This document shows positions 1 through 11,999 of a stretch of 64,000 nucleotides of DNA, one piece after another. Both the position numbers and the translations under genes were made by a program. The notes under the pieces are model-generated. The model was not told the DNA's origin and searched no databases. It saw only the letters and a list, made by a program, of their open reading frames with translations. The DNA is from Verrucomicrobiaceae bacterium. Lineage in GTDB: Bacteria; Verrucomicrobiota; Verrucomicrobiia; Verrucomicrobiales; Akkermansiaceae. Within the stretch, counting starts at the first letter, position 1. Each line of letters opens with the position of its first letter. Location of the stretch: NCBI GenBank assembly GCA_027487435.1, contig JAIYDP010000120.1:26988-90987 (forward strand). The letters run 5' to 3'.

Positions 1-1174
1 ATAAAATCTGAGGTCTTCTTCTCAATGCAACCGAAAAGCCACTCGCCGAAGAGCTCCAACACTGAGTTACCGTCTGGAGGGTTGGGTGTCTGAGGAGGAG
101 CTTTGCCTCGTTGAGAGGCTGGCAGGCGCCGTCCCACTGACGTCATGTGGTCGGAGAGTGCAGCCACCCCTGTGATGGCGATTGCATGAACTCGCGTGTC
201 AGTGATGACGTTAGGATTCGCAAGGGTCTGCAGGAAACGGTAGTAGAGATGCAGCACTTGATCGTCAGGAACATCGATGTGGACGACATCGATGCTAGCG
301 AGGTTTATAAGATCAGATCCCTCAGTTGGTCCGAAGAGAATTCTGCACAGCCTCATCGACAGAGCAAGCGTGACAGTTGTCCATTGAGTGATCAGGCTTA
401 CATGATTGATTCGCCGCTGAAACAAATGAAACAAAGCCCTCCACAGAGACAAGTCATTGGGAGGATTGCGGACCCACAGCTCAAAGAGAATCTTGATCAC
501 TTGCGTACAGATTCGACTGCCAACGGCATCATCTTCTGATGGGAAAGACAGAGCGGCATCCGCCATTTTGACGAGAACCTGTGCAAGTAAACAAAGAGTA
601 AACAACGTAAACTCGAAGGATGGTCGCCCGGCACTCAGGTGAGTACGATTTCCAAGACTCCCGGCCCATGAACACAATAACTTGGAGGAGCTGGGTGTAG
701 AGGCTGCCCAAGAGATCATTGTATGGGGTTGCGAGTCTTTTCTCGTCAAAGAGAGCAACAAATTGCTGAAAACAAATCTCAAGGTGTGAGGAAGCGCGTG
801 CTACACTGTACCTGTGCAACAGAGTCAATGCATTGCGTGACGGATGAAGCCCGCCTTTGCCCAAGCAGCCAACCCTTGTACAGCCGAATCACCTTCCAAT
901 CAGAACGAAGAAAAGGGTTCCATACGTTGAGAATAATTTCGCTTTCTTCAGCAGGGTGGAAATGGAAGCACTCCCCTGTAACTTGAAGAACCCAGAATAC
1001 ATGCGAAGGCGTAACAAGGGAGTCCTGTTTCTCACTCAACAAGCCAACGAGAGTCAGCGCAAGCGACTTCCGAACAGCAATAGGAAAATCTCGGAGTACT
1101 GATCCTTCTGTAAAATGAGGGGCAAATTTACCTTGCGAACCTCCGTGATCCGTCAGCAGGCACAGCTGCTCCAT
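1..1174 (-). CDS. Ral GTPase-activating protein beta-like subunit, N-terminal part (runs off left edge)
   Basis: The reading begins at the ATG at 1174 (MEQLCLLTDHGGSQ). It continues through a 24-nt GT-AG intron at 1108-1131 and further short introns to the left edge. Segments such as VLRDFPIAVRKSLALTL, KILFELWVRNPPND, CRILFGPTEGSDL, DDQVLHLYYRFLQTLANP and VHAIAITGV follow, in order, the N-terminal helical region of animal RALGAPB as I remember it. RALGAP subunits form an alpha/beta heterodimer that, in animals, stimulates GTP hydrolysis by RalA/RalB. The catalytic Rap/Ran-GAP domain lies at the C-terminus of the family and would be outside the window. The first intron is one of the shortest seen here. 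The homology call is from recalled motif order, not from a search. Confidence 0.62.
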
Positions 1175-1263
1175 GCGAACCAATTGACCACTAACAAAAA
1201 AAAACCCTTTGACATTGATTTGACTTGACAACTGGCGGGTAATTTGAATTTTTTGGATCTCCA

Positions 1264-3666
1264 ATGGCACTCTTGCTGCTGCCGCATGACATTCTGTTTG
1301 ATGTGGTTGGAAGGGTTTCTGTACGAAAGGTCGTACAATTGGCTTCCACGTGCTCATCCTCCTTTAAATTCATTTGTAATGCAGACTTGATGCGTGCCCT
1401 GCATTCTCTTCTTGTCCAATCAAACTCAATGCGGCCTAAGCTGCTACTTGAAGAGCGCATGGTGCTGCTTCATGAGTTCTGGTGCTCTGCATTAGGTAGA
1501 AAGCAGCAATTGGCATGTCATGACAGCCTCACCCGATTTCTCTTGCAATCTCGGCTTAGTAGTCTTCTCAAGCGCTTTGGGACAGAAAGGTACTCCTTCT
1601 TCCGGAGTTTCGTCTACTTGCAGAGCCTCTCTGCGTCGAATTGTTGCTCTTTCTGTGGTTCCGAGACCCGCAACAAATTCATCACGTCTTTCGCCATGAG
1701 GCTCTGCAGCGTCTGCATTTCCAACTTCGTCCGGCTGAAGGACGAAGTCCCTCAAGTAATCTCTGCAATGGCCGTCCCCATGGAGCGCGTAATCGATCCT
1801 GCTCAGGACGGCTCGAGGTTCCTCGTTTTCCTCCCCGATTTTGTCGCCTTGAGGATCCTCCCCAACGTCCCATCCCCTCGGGGAGCTGCTACCCCTTCCG
1901 CCGTCTCCCCGTCGATCCTCGCAGCCCAAATCAAAATGAGGAGGGCAAGCCTCGCCTCGTTGTTGCACAAAGTGCGCGTCGCTGAGTTCGGCGGGCCACG
2001 CGATCCCTTGCTGACTCTTGCGCTGGAGTACTATTTGAAGACTGACAAGTTTGAGAGGGTGTGCTCGAACATAGCCGCTTTTCAAATCAACAAGCCGCTT
2101 GCTCGCAACCTCATGGAGAGGCTTCGCTCCGAGACTTTTGAGCGGTTCAATCGGCTGCGACAGTGGGGCCGCGACATTGGCCACGAGCTTATGAGCTTTC
2201 TCGCTGACGTCAAGACCATGGGTCCCGTCCAATGCGAAGTGTTTTCATGCTTCGTCGCAACGGGCGAAATTCCGCATCGCTTCAAGAGGGACTTCTACAG
2301 CGTCCTTGAGGAGCAATCAACGAGCGCAGACCACTTCTGTGCATTGCTCCTCTTGGCCTTGGGCAGGGCTGATCGCCTCAATGAGGCCCTCAAGCGCGTC
2401 TTGGGCGCAGAGTCCACAGGCCTTGACGAATTGGGCTCTGACTTTGAGCGCTCCCTCTACAAAGACTACGTCCTCTCCCGAGGCTTCAATGGCGTCCTTA
2501 ACGTCTCAAGCCAGGCCGTCGCAGACGTGTTCAACTTTGTTCGCATCCTCCGGTCGCTCGTTCTTTCTGAGCTGCCGCGCTGGGATGGCGAATTCATCAA
2601 CTGCTCCTCCCTCTCTCTCATCCACAGGGCAATCGACCGACGCATCAGGTCCCTCACGTCTCTGCATGTCGGGACTGTCCTCACAGCCGAAGATCAGGCC
2701 CTGTACCTCTATCAGAACGTCGTATGCTTAGAAGCTAAGGCCTACGCCCGCATGGACGTCCTGCGGGATTCCCTTGCTTCAAGAGGCCTTGCCCCAGGCG
2801 AGTACAAATTGCACTTAGGCCTGCGCGAGGTCTTCAATTTCCTCCAAAGCGTTCTTTCACGGGCGAACTACAGCATCTTTGACGACTTCAGACTTGTCGC
2901 TAACAAGTTTCGAAAGGGTAGTGTCGGCGACGTCGTTGATGTCGCCATTACCCTCTATGTCTCCCTCGGCGACTTCATGTCTTTCCACGCCGTCGACATG
3001 CCCCTCGTCCTCGACGCTTTCGCCCGCAGAGAGCAGCTCCTCAACCACCTGCATCGCTCCCTCCAACCGCGCAGAAATTCCATCAAATCCATCACCCCAG
3101 CCGACATCCTTCGCTTTGCAGACTTTGCCGAGCCTTTCATCGCCACCAACGCCTACGGCAGCGGCGCCGCAGAAGCCGAGCTCGTCCGCATTAGCGAGGC
3201 TCTCCCAGCCGCCAGCGGCGTGATCTCGACGTGCCTCCGCTGCCACACCGCCGCCTCAAACGCCCTCTTCGTGCGCATGTTCACCTCAGCCCTCGTCACC
3301 GGCGCCGGAGGTACGGCTGCGGCAGGGATGCGGGACAGCTCGTTTGAGCTTCTCGTCGAGGTCGACCGCACTGGCGGCGCCGAGGACGAAGATGGTGAGC
3401 TGATCCGAGGTACTGGGGGGGGGGTGAGTGTTTCTTGTGTGGGCGGTCAGATGTGGAAAGCACTGACAGTTCGATGGTTCCAGGCGCGTCCAGATTTGCA
3501 GGGGGTGTCAGGGCAGGCTAGCATTGTTTCATCCCATCAGAAATTCAAAACCCTCACATCCATTTCATTTCAAAAAAAGACCCATGCCGCGCTGGCCTCT
3601 AGGCTGCGCTGTCCCTCTTTTTCTTGCTTTACATTGACGAGGGCGGCAGGTCCACAAATTATTTAA
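1264..3666 (+). CDS. F-box-like protein with a Cys4 zinc-binding motif, otherwise helical
   Basis: One open frame of about 800 codons starts 89 bp from the divergent RalGAP gene. Residues 5-40 (LLPHDILFDVVGRVSVRKVV then LASTCSS) have the look of an F-box, which would link a substrate to an SCF ubiquitin ligase. Near residue 130 is a Cys pair pattern, CSFCGSETR followed about 20 residues later by CSVC, that could bind zinc. The rest is predicted helical with no family I recognise. The last 80 or so codons are doubtful: after GEL at about 3400 the frame runs through a G-tract and GTGAG/CAG signals typical of an intron, so the true C-terminus may differ. Third codon positions become very GC-rich after about 2,900. 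Confidence 0.6.
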   Translation: MALLLLPHDILFDVVGRVSVRKVVQLASTCSSSFKFICNADLMRALHSLLVQSNSMRPKLLLEERMVLLHEFWCSALGRKQQLACHDSLTRFLLQSRLSSLLKRFGTERYSFFRSFVYLQSLSASNCCSFCGSETRNKFITSFAMRLCSVCISNFVRLKDEVPQVISAMAVPMERVIDPAQDGSRFLVFLPDFVALRILPNVPSPRGAATPSAVSPSILAAQIKMRRASLASLLHKVRVAEFGGPRDPLLTLALEYYLKTDKFERVCSNIAAFQINKPLARNLMERLRSETFERFNRLRQWGRDIGHELMSFLADVKTMGPVQCEVFSCFVATGEIPHRFKRDFYSVLEEQSTSADHFCALLLLALGRADRLNEALKRVLGAESTGLDELGSDFERSLYKDYVLSRGFNGVLNVSSQAVADVFNFVRILRSLVLSELPRWDGEFINCSSLSLIHRAIDRRIRSLTSLHVGTVLTAEDQALYLYQNVVCLEAKAYARMDVLRDSLASRGLAPGEYKLHLGLREVFNFLQSVLSRANYSIFDDFRLVANKFRKGSVGDVVDVAITLYVSLGDFMSFHAVDMPLVLDAFARREQLLNHLHRSLQPRRNSIKSITPADILRFADFAEPFIATNAYGSGAAEAELVRISEALPAASGVISTCLRCHTAASNALFVRMFTSALVTGAGGTAAAGMRDSSFELLVEVDRTGGAEDEDGELIRGTGGGVSVSCVGGQMWKALTVRWFQARPDLQGVSGQASIVSSHQKFKTLTSISFQKKTHAALASRLRCPSFSCFTLTRAAGPQII

Positions 3667-4298
3667 ATGTAGCCGCATGAGTAATCATCAAGTCAAAGGC
3701 CACATACATCAAGCAGTTTGCCTCATTTAATCCGTCTTTCAAAACGCCCTCATCAATAAGGACAGTGCTTAATGCAACGCATCAATTCCAAATCCTCAAA
3801 TCATTTTGATGTCTGCCGTTTCACTTCAAAAATTGGATTTCCGCAATAAAAGCGCCCCCCTGAATCCGCGGCAGGCCAGCCTTCCCCCCACGTCCAGGCG
3901 CCAATTCCAAGCTCCCCCCTCCCAGAGCAGCGCCGCGAAGTTATGGACAACGACAGCAATGCTGCGGCTGTTCGGGTCATGTTAATGTGATGATGTTATG
4001 CGAGAGACTTGTCAGAAATCTATCAAATGAATGTCTCAAGGCTGTACCTCTTCCCCTTGGATGCACCATCTCACGGGCACCTTGATTGGCCGCTCCTTTG
4101 CAGGCGGCACATCAGGGGGGTCGAACCTAAAAATAGAACAAGTGGACCGACAGGGCGAAGGTGACGGGGGGATACATATGACCTGTGAACTCGTTCAAAG
4201 TCTTGAGCTCCGTCAAGGTCAAAATGAGCAGTCATGCCCCCCTTTAATCCGTTTGATGTTTTTACAATGCGCATTGCAACGACAAGTCACCCCAGCGC
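3667..4298. other. Gap between convergent genes, with a possible short minus-strand exon pair
   Basis: No convincing full gene is seen. On the minus strand two short pieces read well when joined across a plausible GT-AG intron of roughly 57 nt. The first is LTELKTLNEFTG (about 4185-4225) and the second is FDPPDVPPAKERPIKVP, followed shortly by a TGA at 4035-4037. No start codon or upstream exon could be fixed and I do not recognise the peptide. The 3660-4020 part looks like untranslated or intergenic sequence with short C-runs. Confidence 0.25.
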
Positions 4299-7200
4299 TC
4301 AAAAAGAAATTCGCACCGGCTGGATCTCCTGCGCGGGCAGCTGCCCGTTCCCGGCGTTTTCTTTGTCCTCACCCCCCCCCTTAAAGAATTGCTTCGGCCT
4401 TCGAAGCATGGATTCCTTTTCAGTGCCCCCCATCTCAGTTTGCTTCACTTCGCCCTTTCCTCGCAGCTCCTCCACGATCTCAGCCTCCTCCCGGAGCTGC
4501 GGCAGAGCGGCGGGCAAGATGATGTTCTTTTTGATGGGCGTCTCCCCAGTTGTTGCATATTGCTGACGTCTTAATTCCACCCCCTCCCTCTCACCCTCAG
4601 CCCAAGCTCCCGCTCGCGCAAACCCTGAAGCCTCGCTTGCAAGTCAATTGCCGCCTGTTGGGCCTCCTCCCTCATCCCGTAGATCTGCGCCCAGTCAGAC
4701 TTGCCGTGTCATGTCTCACCCCCTCTGCAAGCTGACCCCCCGACAATTCCGTCGCTTCAATGCCCGCATCGACTGCGCAGCGGCCTGCACTGGCTGCGCT
4801 AAGGCATGTCCTGTCCAGCGCCTGGGCGCTGTCGCTTGAACTCTGTGCCGCCGCTGTGACCGTCGCGACTGTCCCCCCCCACTGCGCGGTAATGGCTTCC
4901 CCTAGCCGCTCCGTCCTTTCGGCTGACAGCTGCGACACGCTCTCAACCTTCCCCTCGATAGCCTTCAAAGCCCCCTCCGTTGCGACTCTTAAGGCACCCA
5001 AAGACTAAGCCGTGAGGAGGAAGATCAAGTTGCCAACATCAAACGCTTCCGCGACGTCAAAGGTTGCTGCGGCCGCATATGATTTTGCAGCCTCAGCCAT
5101 GTTGGATCCAGTCTGAATGACCTCGGCAGTCTTGGTGCTTGACAGGAGCACCAAGTTGGTTTGCTCTATTCAAATGAGATGAGGAAAGGAAGGTCAAACC
5201 TTGTTTTGAAAGCGCAAGCTGTTCTGCAGCTTGGCTCGCCATCGCCTGCGTTGCGGAGCACTCGCGTAGGGCCGCTTCAATGACAGAGGCCTTTAGGCTC
5301 GCAAAAGCAGCATCAACTGCCGCTTCAACCCTCGCGGAGTTGTCGCGGGCAAGCGCTGCGAGAGCTGTCGTGTGCGCGTCGATGGAGGAGATCTTGGGGC
5401 TCAGAGACCAATCAAATAATGGACGGACTGTGCGCGTTGAAGCCTCCTCCACCCCTGCATTGAGGGCTAGCAGCGCCTCTGCTTGAGAGTCGCGTTGGGC
5501 CACGGTGTGCCCGACAAACTCGTCGGCGGATGCGCTTGACTTTTTGACGAGAGCGTCCATCTGCGCACGGTCAGCGGCGGGGGCACGGCGCTGGACCTTT
5601 TGTGCGGACTCAGCGGCGACGGTTGAGGCGGCGGCTGCCAGAGACTTGATGGCATTGGCGCCTTCGAAAAGGCCTTGCAGAAGGCCCCCCACGCTTGCTT
5701 GAGTTTGCAAGGAGGCTTCTCTTGCGCTCAAGTTGATGGCCGCCAAGAGCGTGACAACACTGTCCGCTTGTGATTGAGCAAAGGAGGTGACTTGCTGCGC
5801 GATGGCATCGATTTGGCGTTGAAGCAGCAGCAGCTCCTTTGCTGAATTAACTCACGGGACCTTAGTCAGTTACCTCCTTCCGGGCTGCCACAAACTCAGC
5901 CAATCGACCCTCCTGCGCCCTCAACGCCGCGTCGGCGCTGTCGCGTTGCACCCTCAGGCGCTCTTGCCCGTCGCTCAAAGCAGCAGCCACGTCCACTAGG
6001 AATTCCGCAGCGGCGCGATCGTTTTGGACCAGCAACGACGATTGCCTCTCTGCTCCCATCAGATCAAGCTGACGGACGAGGAGAGGCGGTCTACCGATTT
6101 TACCAAAGAGGCCACCAACGTCGCTCTTAAGCTCGAATGAGGTCCGTAAGAGGCAGTTGGCGGCTCCGTGGAGGGCATGGCCGGTGGAGTGAAACTCTGA
6201 CGCAACGACTGTCTTTTCCTCCAGCGCCTGCTGAGTCGCCGACAGGGCCGTCTTCGTCTGGCCTAGCTGCACCTCCGTTGCCTTGAGACTTTCCTGCGTC
6301 GTCAGGCTCGTTGGATCCGACTGAACTTTGGTTCGCATACACTCTTGAAGGACAGCGTCAAGCTCAGCGACGCGCTGGGAAAGGATCTGCTCGCTCTCTG
6401 CCTTGTGGCTGTCGAAGAGGGCAATCAGCTCTCTCTGAGAGTCCAACTCAGCCAGCATTGCAGCGTACTTGTCGTGATCGACAAACACTCCGTGGTCTTT
6501 CTCGCGCTGAACCTACTCGATTAGAACGTGCCCCCCCCCATGTTAGCATGCCCGCAGCTCATCTTCTAACTGAGCCAGCCGCTTGTTGAGGTCTTTGAAC
6601 ATCGTCTTGTTTGACACCACTTGATTCACCTCAGGCTTGTTGCGGATGTTCTTGGCGCGGTACGCGTAGTCAAGCGTCGACAAGGTCTCCTCCATCGACG
6701 CAATTGCGGGCGAGACGGTCGCAATGATGCAAGTCTTAGTGCGTCCACCCAACGACTCTTGCAGCAGCCTCGTCAGCTTCGATTCTCTGCTACATCAGCG
6801 CCCCCTCATTTCCAGTAGATGCACGCACCGGTACGGGACGTGTGGCTGATTCTCCACGAGGGCGGATATGACGCGACCCAACGTCAGCAGGGACGTGTTG
6901 ATCATCCCGGCCTCCTTCTTGCGCGCGTCCGTGGCCCCGGACCGGCCGACATTTTCGGACCCGGCGAGGTCGACGAGATTGAGGGTTCCCGTTTTGAAAA
7001 CTTCCTCGCCGTCAGGTGTGATCTCCTTCATGGCAATGCGGATGATGAAGATTGAGTGTGAGCGGCTGTGGGGTTGAGGTCAAGCGGGGGGAGCACCACC
7101 TTGACTGCTGGTTGAGCATCGTCTCAGCCGTCCGTCTGCGTGCCTGGCACTGGTCAAGGATTGTGTAGATGTCGTTAGCGCTCGACACGGTCCTGTCCTC

Positions 7201-7777
7201 GGCGCCGATGAGATTCACGCCTTTGCGAGGATCCTCAAGCATCTTGACTTTGTTCCCGTCCAAAGAGATGAGGTCAGTGAGCTCCTCGTTGTAGAGCTCG
7301 AGACACGACACCCTCACGTGGCATTCAGCCGACGACGAGTCGACGTGGGCGAATATTTGCTCCACCGCACGAGGAATCACTCCTGCCCCTCGTCGATGGG
7401 GATCATTAGAGGATCCATCTTTGAGTCCTTCCATGGTGAAAGTTTTGCCTGTCCCTGTTTGACCATACGCGAAGATTGTGCAATTGAACCCCTTGAGCAC
7501 TTCCTCGACAACAGGTGCTCCCACAGCAGAGAAAAGCTCCTCTTGACTAGTATTTCCATCAAATGCTGCATCGAACGTGAACGCTTTGGAAATCTTTTTG
7601 GGCCCATTTGCGCTCTGAACGATGATGTCCTTCGTCGAAGTCGCTTGCACTACTGGACATCTCTCCTTTTGCTTCTCAGGGGCTGAAAATGGCCTACATC
7701 TGTTACACCGAATACCAAGACTTGAACCTTATGCGCACAACAACACGAACATTCACGGTTTTCTCGGACTCAGTCAT
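4299..7777 (-). CDS. Kinesin-5 (BimC/Eg5-type) mitotic motor
   Basis: The start ATG at 7777 gives [18 protein letters not shown] 34-nt intron follows and the reading continues PFSAPEKQ. The motor domain holds the P-loop GQTGTGKT in [14 protein letters not shown], the switch II motif LVDLAGSE, and [19 protein letters not shown] at the neck. Coiled-coil segments follow between about 6500 and 4650. Near the C-terminus the sequence [14 protein letters not shown] fits the BimC box (TxxTPxK/R), the Cdk phosphorylation site that in kinesin-5 controls spindle binding. The protein ends QPVRISF, then TGA. Kinesin-5 is a homotetrameric plus-end motor that crosslinks and slides spindle microtubules. At least five introns interrupt the gene. 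Family assignment rests on the motor sequence plus the BimC box. Confidence 0.9.
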
Positions 7778-7846
7778 AGCCAGTTCAAATTTTGACAGTT
7801 TAAAATTAAACAATAAATCTTGAAAATTTAGAGTTCTTCAATTTGA

Positions 7847-10102
7847 ATGTCAGCAGGCCTCAGAAAGAGAGTTGGCCATGCGCAGACTCATGTAGCAGCT
7901 CCTCTTTCCACAGGATCATCCAAAATACACGAAAGTAAGCATGCTTTTTTGTTCATTCAAGATGTAGCCCCTCCGGACAAGAAGAAGCCGACTTTGAAGC
8001 GAAAGTCTCGTACGCTTGTCAATTTCTCTTTCTCAAACACTCAGCCGACGATCGCGAAAACCAAGAAAATGGTGCTAACAAAGCCCCGAAGACCGGTTTT
8101 TTGAGCTCGGTCTACAATGCGTTGATGCGGCTCGCCAGCACGTTGACTGAGTCTGATTCTCAAGTCTTCCGCACTCCGCATTCTGGGAAGACTCGCTCGA
8201 AAGACAAAGAAACTCCAATGTCAACCATGTCAGCTATCCGCACACCTTTCCGTGTCGAGCTTGAAGCGGTGAGCTCTCTTGCGGGACAGGTCCTGAATGG
8301 CTACTCGCCGAAGAACTCCCCCCGCCCTGCCCGCGATTGGACCGACCCGTCGATAGAGTACGGCCCCTTTGAGGCATACTGTCGACCTCACGATGAAACT
8401 GCAAAAGTCTTAAACTTTAATTCCCCCACGGCACCGGACCCTCGCAAGGCTGAAGCATCCACGTCCCCAGCGTACTTCACCCCCCCATCCTCTCCATCCC
8501 TTCGATCGCCGCAGCAGAAAACCCAGTCAGCCTCACTCCGTCGAGCCGTGTTGTCGCGAAACCTCACGTCCCCTCCGAAAGTTCAGTCCCCTCGGACGAC
8601 GGTGCAACCTCTGACAGGTCCTCCGCAAGCGGCACAAGCGGCCCCTCCACCACCGCCCCCGCCGCCGCCCCCACCACTGCCTGCTTGCATGGCCCAACGT
8701 TTGACCGGTCCAGCACCTCCGTGCCCTCTTGTCGAAACTAGAGACGGATCGAAAACGGTTGGGGTTCCGCCCCCTCCCCCGCCCCCTCCTTCTCTTCCGA
8801 AGTCTCTCGGCGCGCCGCCTCCGCCACCTGCACCATCAGCGGCCTTCATCAGGACGTCATCTTCTAATGTCGACCTTGTGGCTGACATGCAGCGCAAGCT
8901 CCAGCGCCGTCTGCTCTCGAAGAAGGATGCCCCATCGGAAGAGAATCCCAAGCTGCTCCAGTGGATTGCTCTCCAAGCGAAGGCCCGCAAACTGACTGTA
9001 GACGAATTCAGAGAGCTGTACAGCAGCAAGCAGCGCGTAGCAGCCGCTGTCCCTGCTGCCATCAACTCATATCGGGGAAGCGAACGAAGTGAGCTGGAAG
9101 CACTCTCTCACGCCGTCGTCGAGGCTGCCGGATGGTTCCCTGGGGGCTACAAGGAGATGAAGGACCGCGACGCAGCGTGGTCTGCCGCAGAGCGGAAGCT
9201 CGACGCCATCAACTCGTGGCTGGCCTTGGACGAAGACATGCGCGTCTTTGTTCGGTCGTTGAACGAGATTGCAGAGGCAAAGGCAGTCATTGAAATGCCA
9301 AGGATCCGCGAGATGTTTGGTACAGCTGCCCTGTGTGCTTGTGACGCCCGCAGATACTCGCCGTCGAGTTTGGGGAGACATTCGTGACCACGAGAAACGG
9401 TTCAGGGAGTTCGGGCTCGGCTTCGACGAGGAGCTTCTGGCCGAGGCTACTTCCCGCCTTGAAGGCATCGCTCTGCTGGCTGTCCCGTCGCTGCGGTCGG
9501 AGCTGCGGGTGTTTTACAGCCGCATAGGCAGCGTTTCCCCTGCCACGCTCTTGGTCAAGGCAGAGGAGCTCAAGGTGTTGTGCAACTCCATCTTGGTCCT
9601 CATCGTCGACGCCCTCAAATTCGTTCGTCCTCAGGTTGAAAATGATGACCTTCGCGCATTTGCCCTCGATTGCTCGCGAGAGTACCTCTCCCTCCTCGCA
9701 ATCCAATTCGAGGGCCCGCTTCAATCAAAGTTGAGGCTCGAAGTCACTGCCTCATTTGATGGCGCCCTTCGCTTGATGACGCTGCTTCAAAGCATCGGCT
9801 ATGTCCGCAAGGGCGGCCATCAGCTCAGGTCCTGCAAGCCGATTGAAGATGACCCGGCGGCTGCGAGAGTTTGCGAGGAGATCCTACGCCTGACGGCGAT
9901 GCTTCTGACGCACATCACCGCTCAGTTCAAGCACATCGACAAGGACCGTCGAGCGTCGGGGCAGTCGCGGGACCTCGTCGCGTGGTTGTTGTTCGGCTGC
10001 AAGTTTATCAACTCTGTCGCAGGATTGGTTGGGGAGGGTAAGGAGGACTTCAACTCGCTGATTGCATCGTTTGTGGACCTTGAAAAAAGGCTTCAGCACT
10101 GA
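7847..10102 (+). CDS. Polyproline protein with C-terminal helical domain (weakly CHUP1-like)
   Basis: Three exons can be joined. A 35-nt intron in the 8010-8050 region links the basic N-terminal exon (MSAGLRKRVGHAQ) to the frame containing FLSSVYNALMRLAST. A 34-nt intron near 9320 joins RIREMFDTRRRVWGDIRDHE. The middle has three proline tracts (about 8640-8690, 8764-8800, 8815-8835) like formin FH1 or profilin/SH3-binding regions. The C-terminal 400 residues are helical (LLQWIALQAKARKLTVDEF, later WLLFGCKFINSVAGLVG) and recall the C-terminal domain of the plant CHUP1 family, which also follows a proline-rich stretch and binds actin/profilin. No FH2 domain is evident. The polyproline is seen directly. 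The CHUP1 link is a weak inference. The gene starts about 70 bp from the divergent kinesin-5 start. Confidence 0.55.
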
Positions 10103-10157
10103 CCCGGGGCCACAACATTGCGCATTTATACACAGACCAGGACGACACATCAAGTGA

Positions 10158-11975
10158 TCAATACAGAACCGTAACTTCTCCCATCAGATTGATCACTCGG
10201 CCGCCCAACATCTCGCTCACGGCAGCCTCGATTTGCTATGGGTGGTCATTTGCAAGGTCTCAGTAAACAAATGACGCAAAATCAAGAAATGCGAGACGTG
10301 CCTTTTTCATATCGCGCGACTCCTCGACGAGGCGCTTGAGGATGGGCCCTGTTTGGAGCATGGCCTCCTCTGCCTCCTCACGCTTGCGCACGCACTCGTC
10401 GGCGGACGAGATGAGGCGCTGAATGCTCTCCTCTTTTTGTTTGAACGATGCGACAAGCCGGTCAAAGTACCTATGATGCGTCAGTCGATCGTCATGCCCA
10501 ACCACCTTGTGCTTGCTCGCATCATGATCAGCTGCTGAGTGTGAGGGCTCTGCAGGACGCCAAGAGGCGCTGCAACGGCCTCGAGGAGCCTGCGGACAGA
10601 CGCAGCAGTCTGCCTCGCGACTACGTCAGGGGCCGACAGAAATAAGTTGTCCACCGGCGACGGCATCGACGCATCCATTTCTACGCAGCGCTGGGACAAA
10701 AAGGCGAACAACTGACGCCGTCAGCTTGCGCCATCAGTCAAGAAAGAAAAATACCTCCAGCAGCTCGTTAATGAGGGCGTTTCGCTTGTCCGCATCCTCA
10801 AACACGGAGCACACGTCCATAGTCGATGCCCCATTGCCACTGTCCTCAACAACAATGGCACCATCCCATCCCCCCCGCTCGTCCGCTTGGACGAGCGAGC
10901 CGCTCGCGTCCTCGCCCCAATCAACCGCCGCGCCATCGCCCCAGTCAATGGACGTTGCGGCAACATCCCCCTCATCCCAGCTAATCACAGGAGGATCTTG
11001 AGGAGCCTCCGCCGACCAGTCGATTGCCGCATCTTCGATTGGAGGTGCCGTCCCCTCGCCCCAGTCGATCGAAGATGCAGCGACTTCTTGCTGTGGCAGG
11101 AGGTGGGGTGGAATTTCCAACGGCTTGAAGGAGAGTGAATCGGCGGAGTAGACGACTTTGACGAAGACAAGGTCATCATCGACAGAAGATGACCCGACAA
11201 CAAATTTCACAAACGCTGAATAAAACTCAAGCGCCTCGTGGACGAGCGGGCTCTTCAAGCTCTGGAACACGCTCTGGAAGAAGTCGGAGAGGGAGGCCGT
11301 TGATTTGAAGAGCTCCAGCGGGTAATTATCGCCCTTTTAAGTCAATCACACATAAGGGAGAGAGCGGACTTGAATCCCAAAGTCATTGCGGGTCTTCACG
11401 AGCTTCTCGCGGTAGTTTTGAGCAGCCTTGCGATACTCATTCTCTCGCCTGGAGAAATCTGAACACGATTGACTGCATTTTGAAATGGCAGCTTTGTGGA
11501 GAGGACTGCTGTTGTGAGAAAGAGACGTCAACGAAGGAACATGTCAAAGACAACATTCTGCACCAGCTGAGAGATCAGTTCGCCCAGAGCAACGTTGTCT
11601 TTCTGATAGCCGCGTACAACGTCATCCCATTCCTTCATGTTCGCATTCTTGTAGCTCCCAAACAAGTTCTTTGACCCCGCCTCTTGCGAGGCTCCCATAA
11701 TGTCTCGAATGGCTTTACAGTTAGCAAAAGATATGTCTGATAGTGTGAGTATCAGCTACGACCAACTCACGCTCAAGCTGCCCGAAGAATTCGAGCCCCT
11801 GTATGTCAGGAAGTTTCTTCAGGAGGTCCCTTGCTTTACTTTGCAGGGCCTTGAGAGAATTCCTCCAGCTCTTGGAGAGCTTATGGCGGGACTCAAGCCA
11901 TTCAATGAGCTTCGACACTTGGATGTCTATGGGGAGCAATTCCTCCTGTTTCGCAGCCTCGTTGCTCATGCTCAA
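10158..11975 (-). CDS. CDK5RAP3: CDK5RAP3/C53 homologue (UFMylation and ER-phagy factor)
   Basis: The N-terminus (LPIDIQVSKLIEWLESRHKL), the central segment GSKNLFGSYKNANMKEWDDV and the C-terminus QIEAAVSEMLGGRVINLMGE match the characteristic blocks of CDK5RAP3 in order. The last block is joined by a 33-nt intron near 10232. Between them lies an acidic disordered stretch with five IDWG-type motifs (10911-11072), the shuffled ATG8-interacting motifs known in this family. In animals and plants the protein works with UFL1 and DDRGK1 at the ER. There it acts in ribosome UFMylation and binds ATG8/UFM1 through these motifs. The stop at 10158 is 55 bp from the convergent stop of the polyproline gene, and the start is 24 bp from the divergent kinase gene. 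Confidence 0.88.
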
Positions 11976-11999
11976 ACTAATACTCTTTAGTTAGTTAAC

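Noticed and set aside
1492..2232. Long antisense open frame (246 codons)
   Set aside because: It mirrors the codon bias of the F-box-like gene on the other strand and has no recognisable motif or splice structure.
8583..9065. Antisense frame with Gly-rich runs
   Set aside because: It is the complement of the polyproline tracts of the plus-strand gene.
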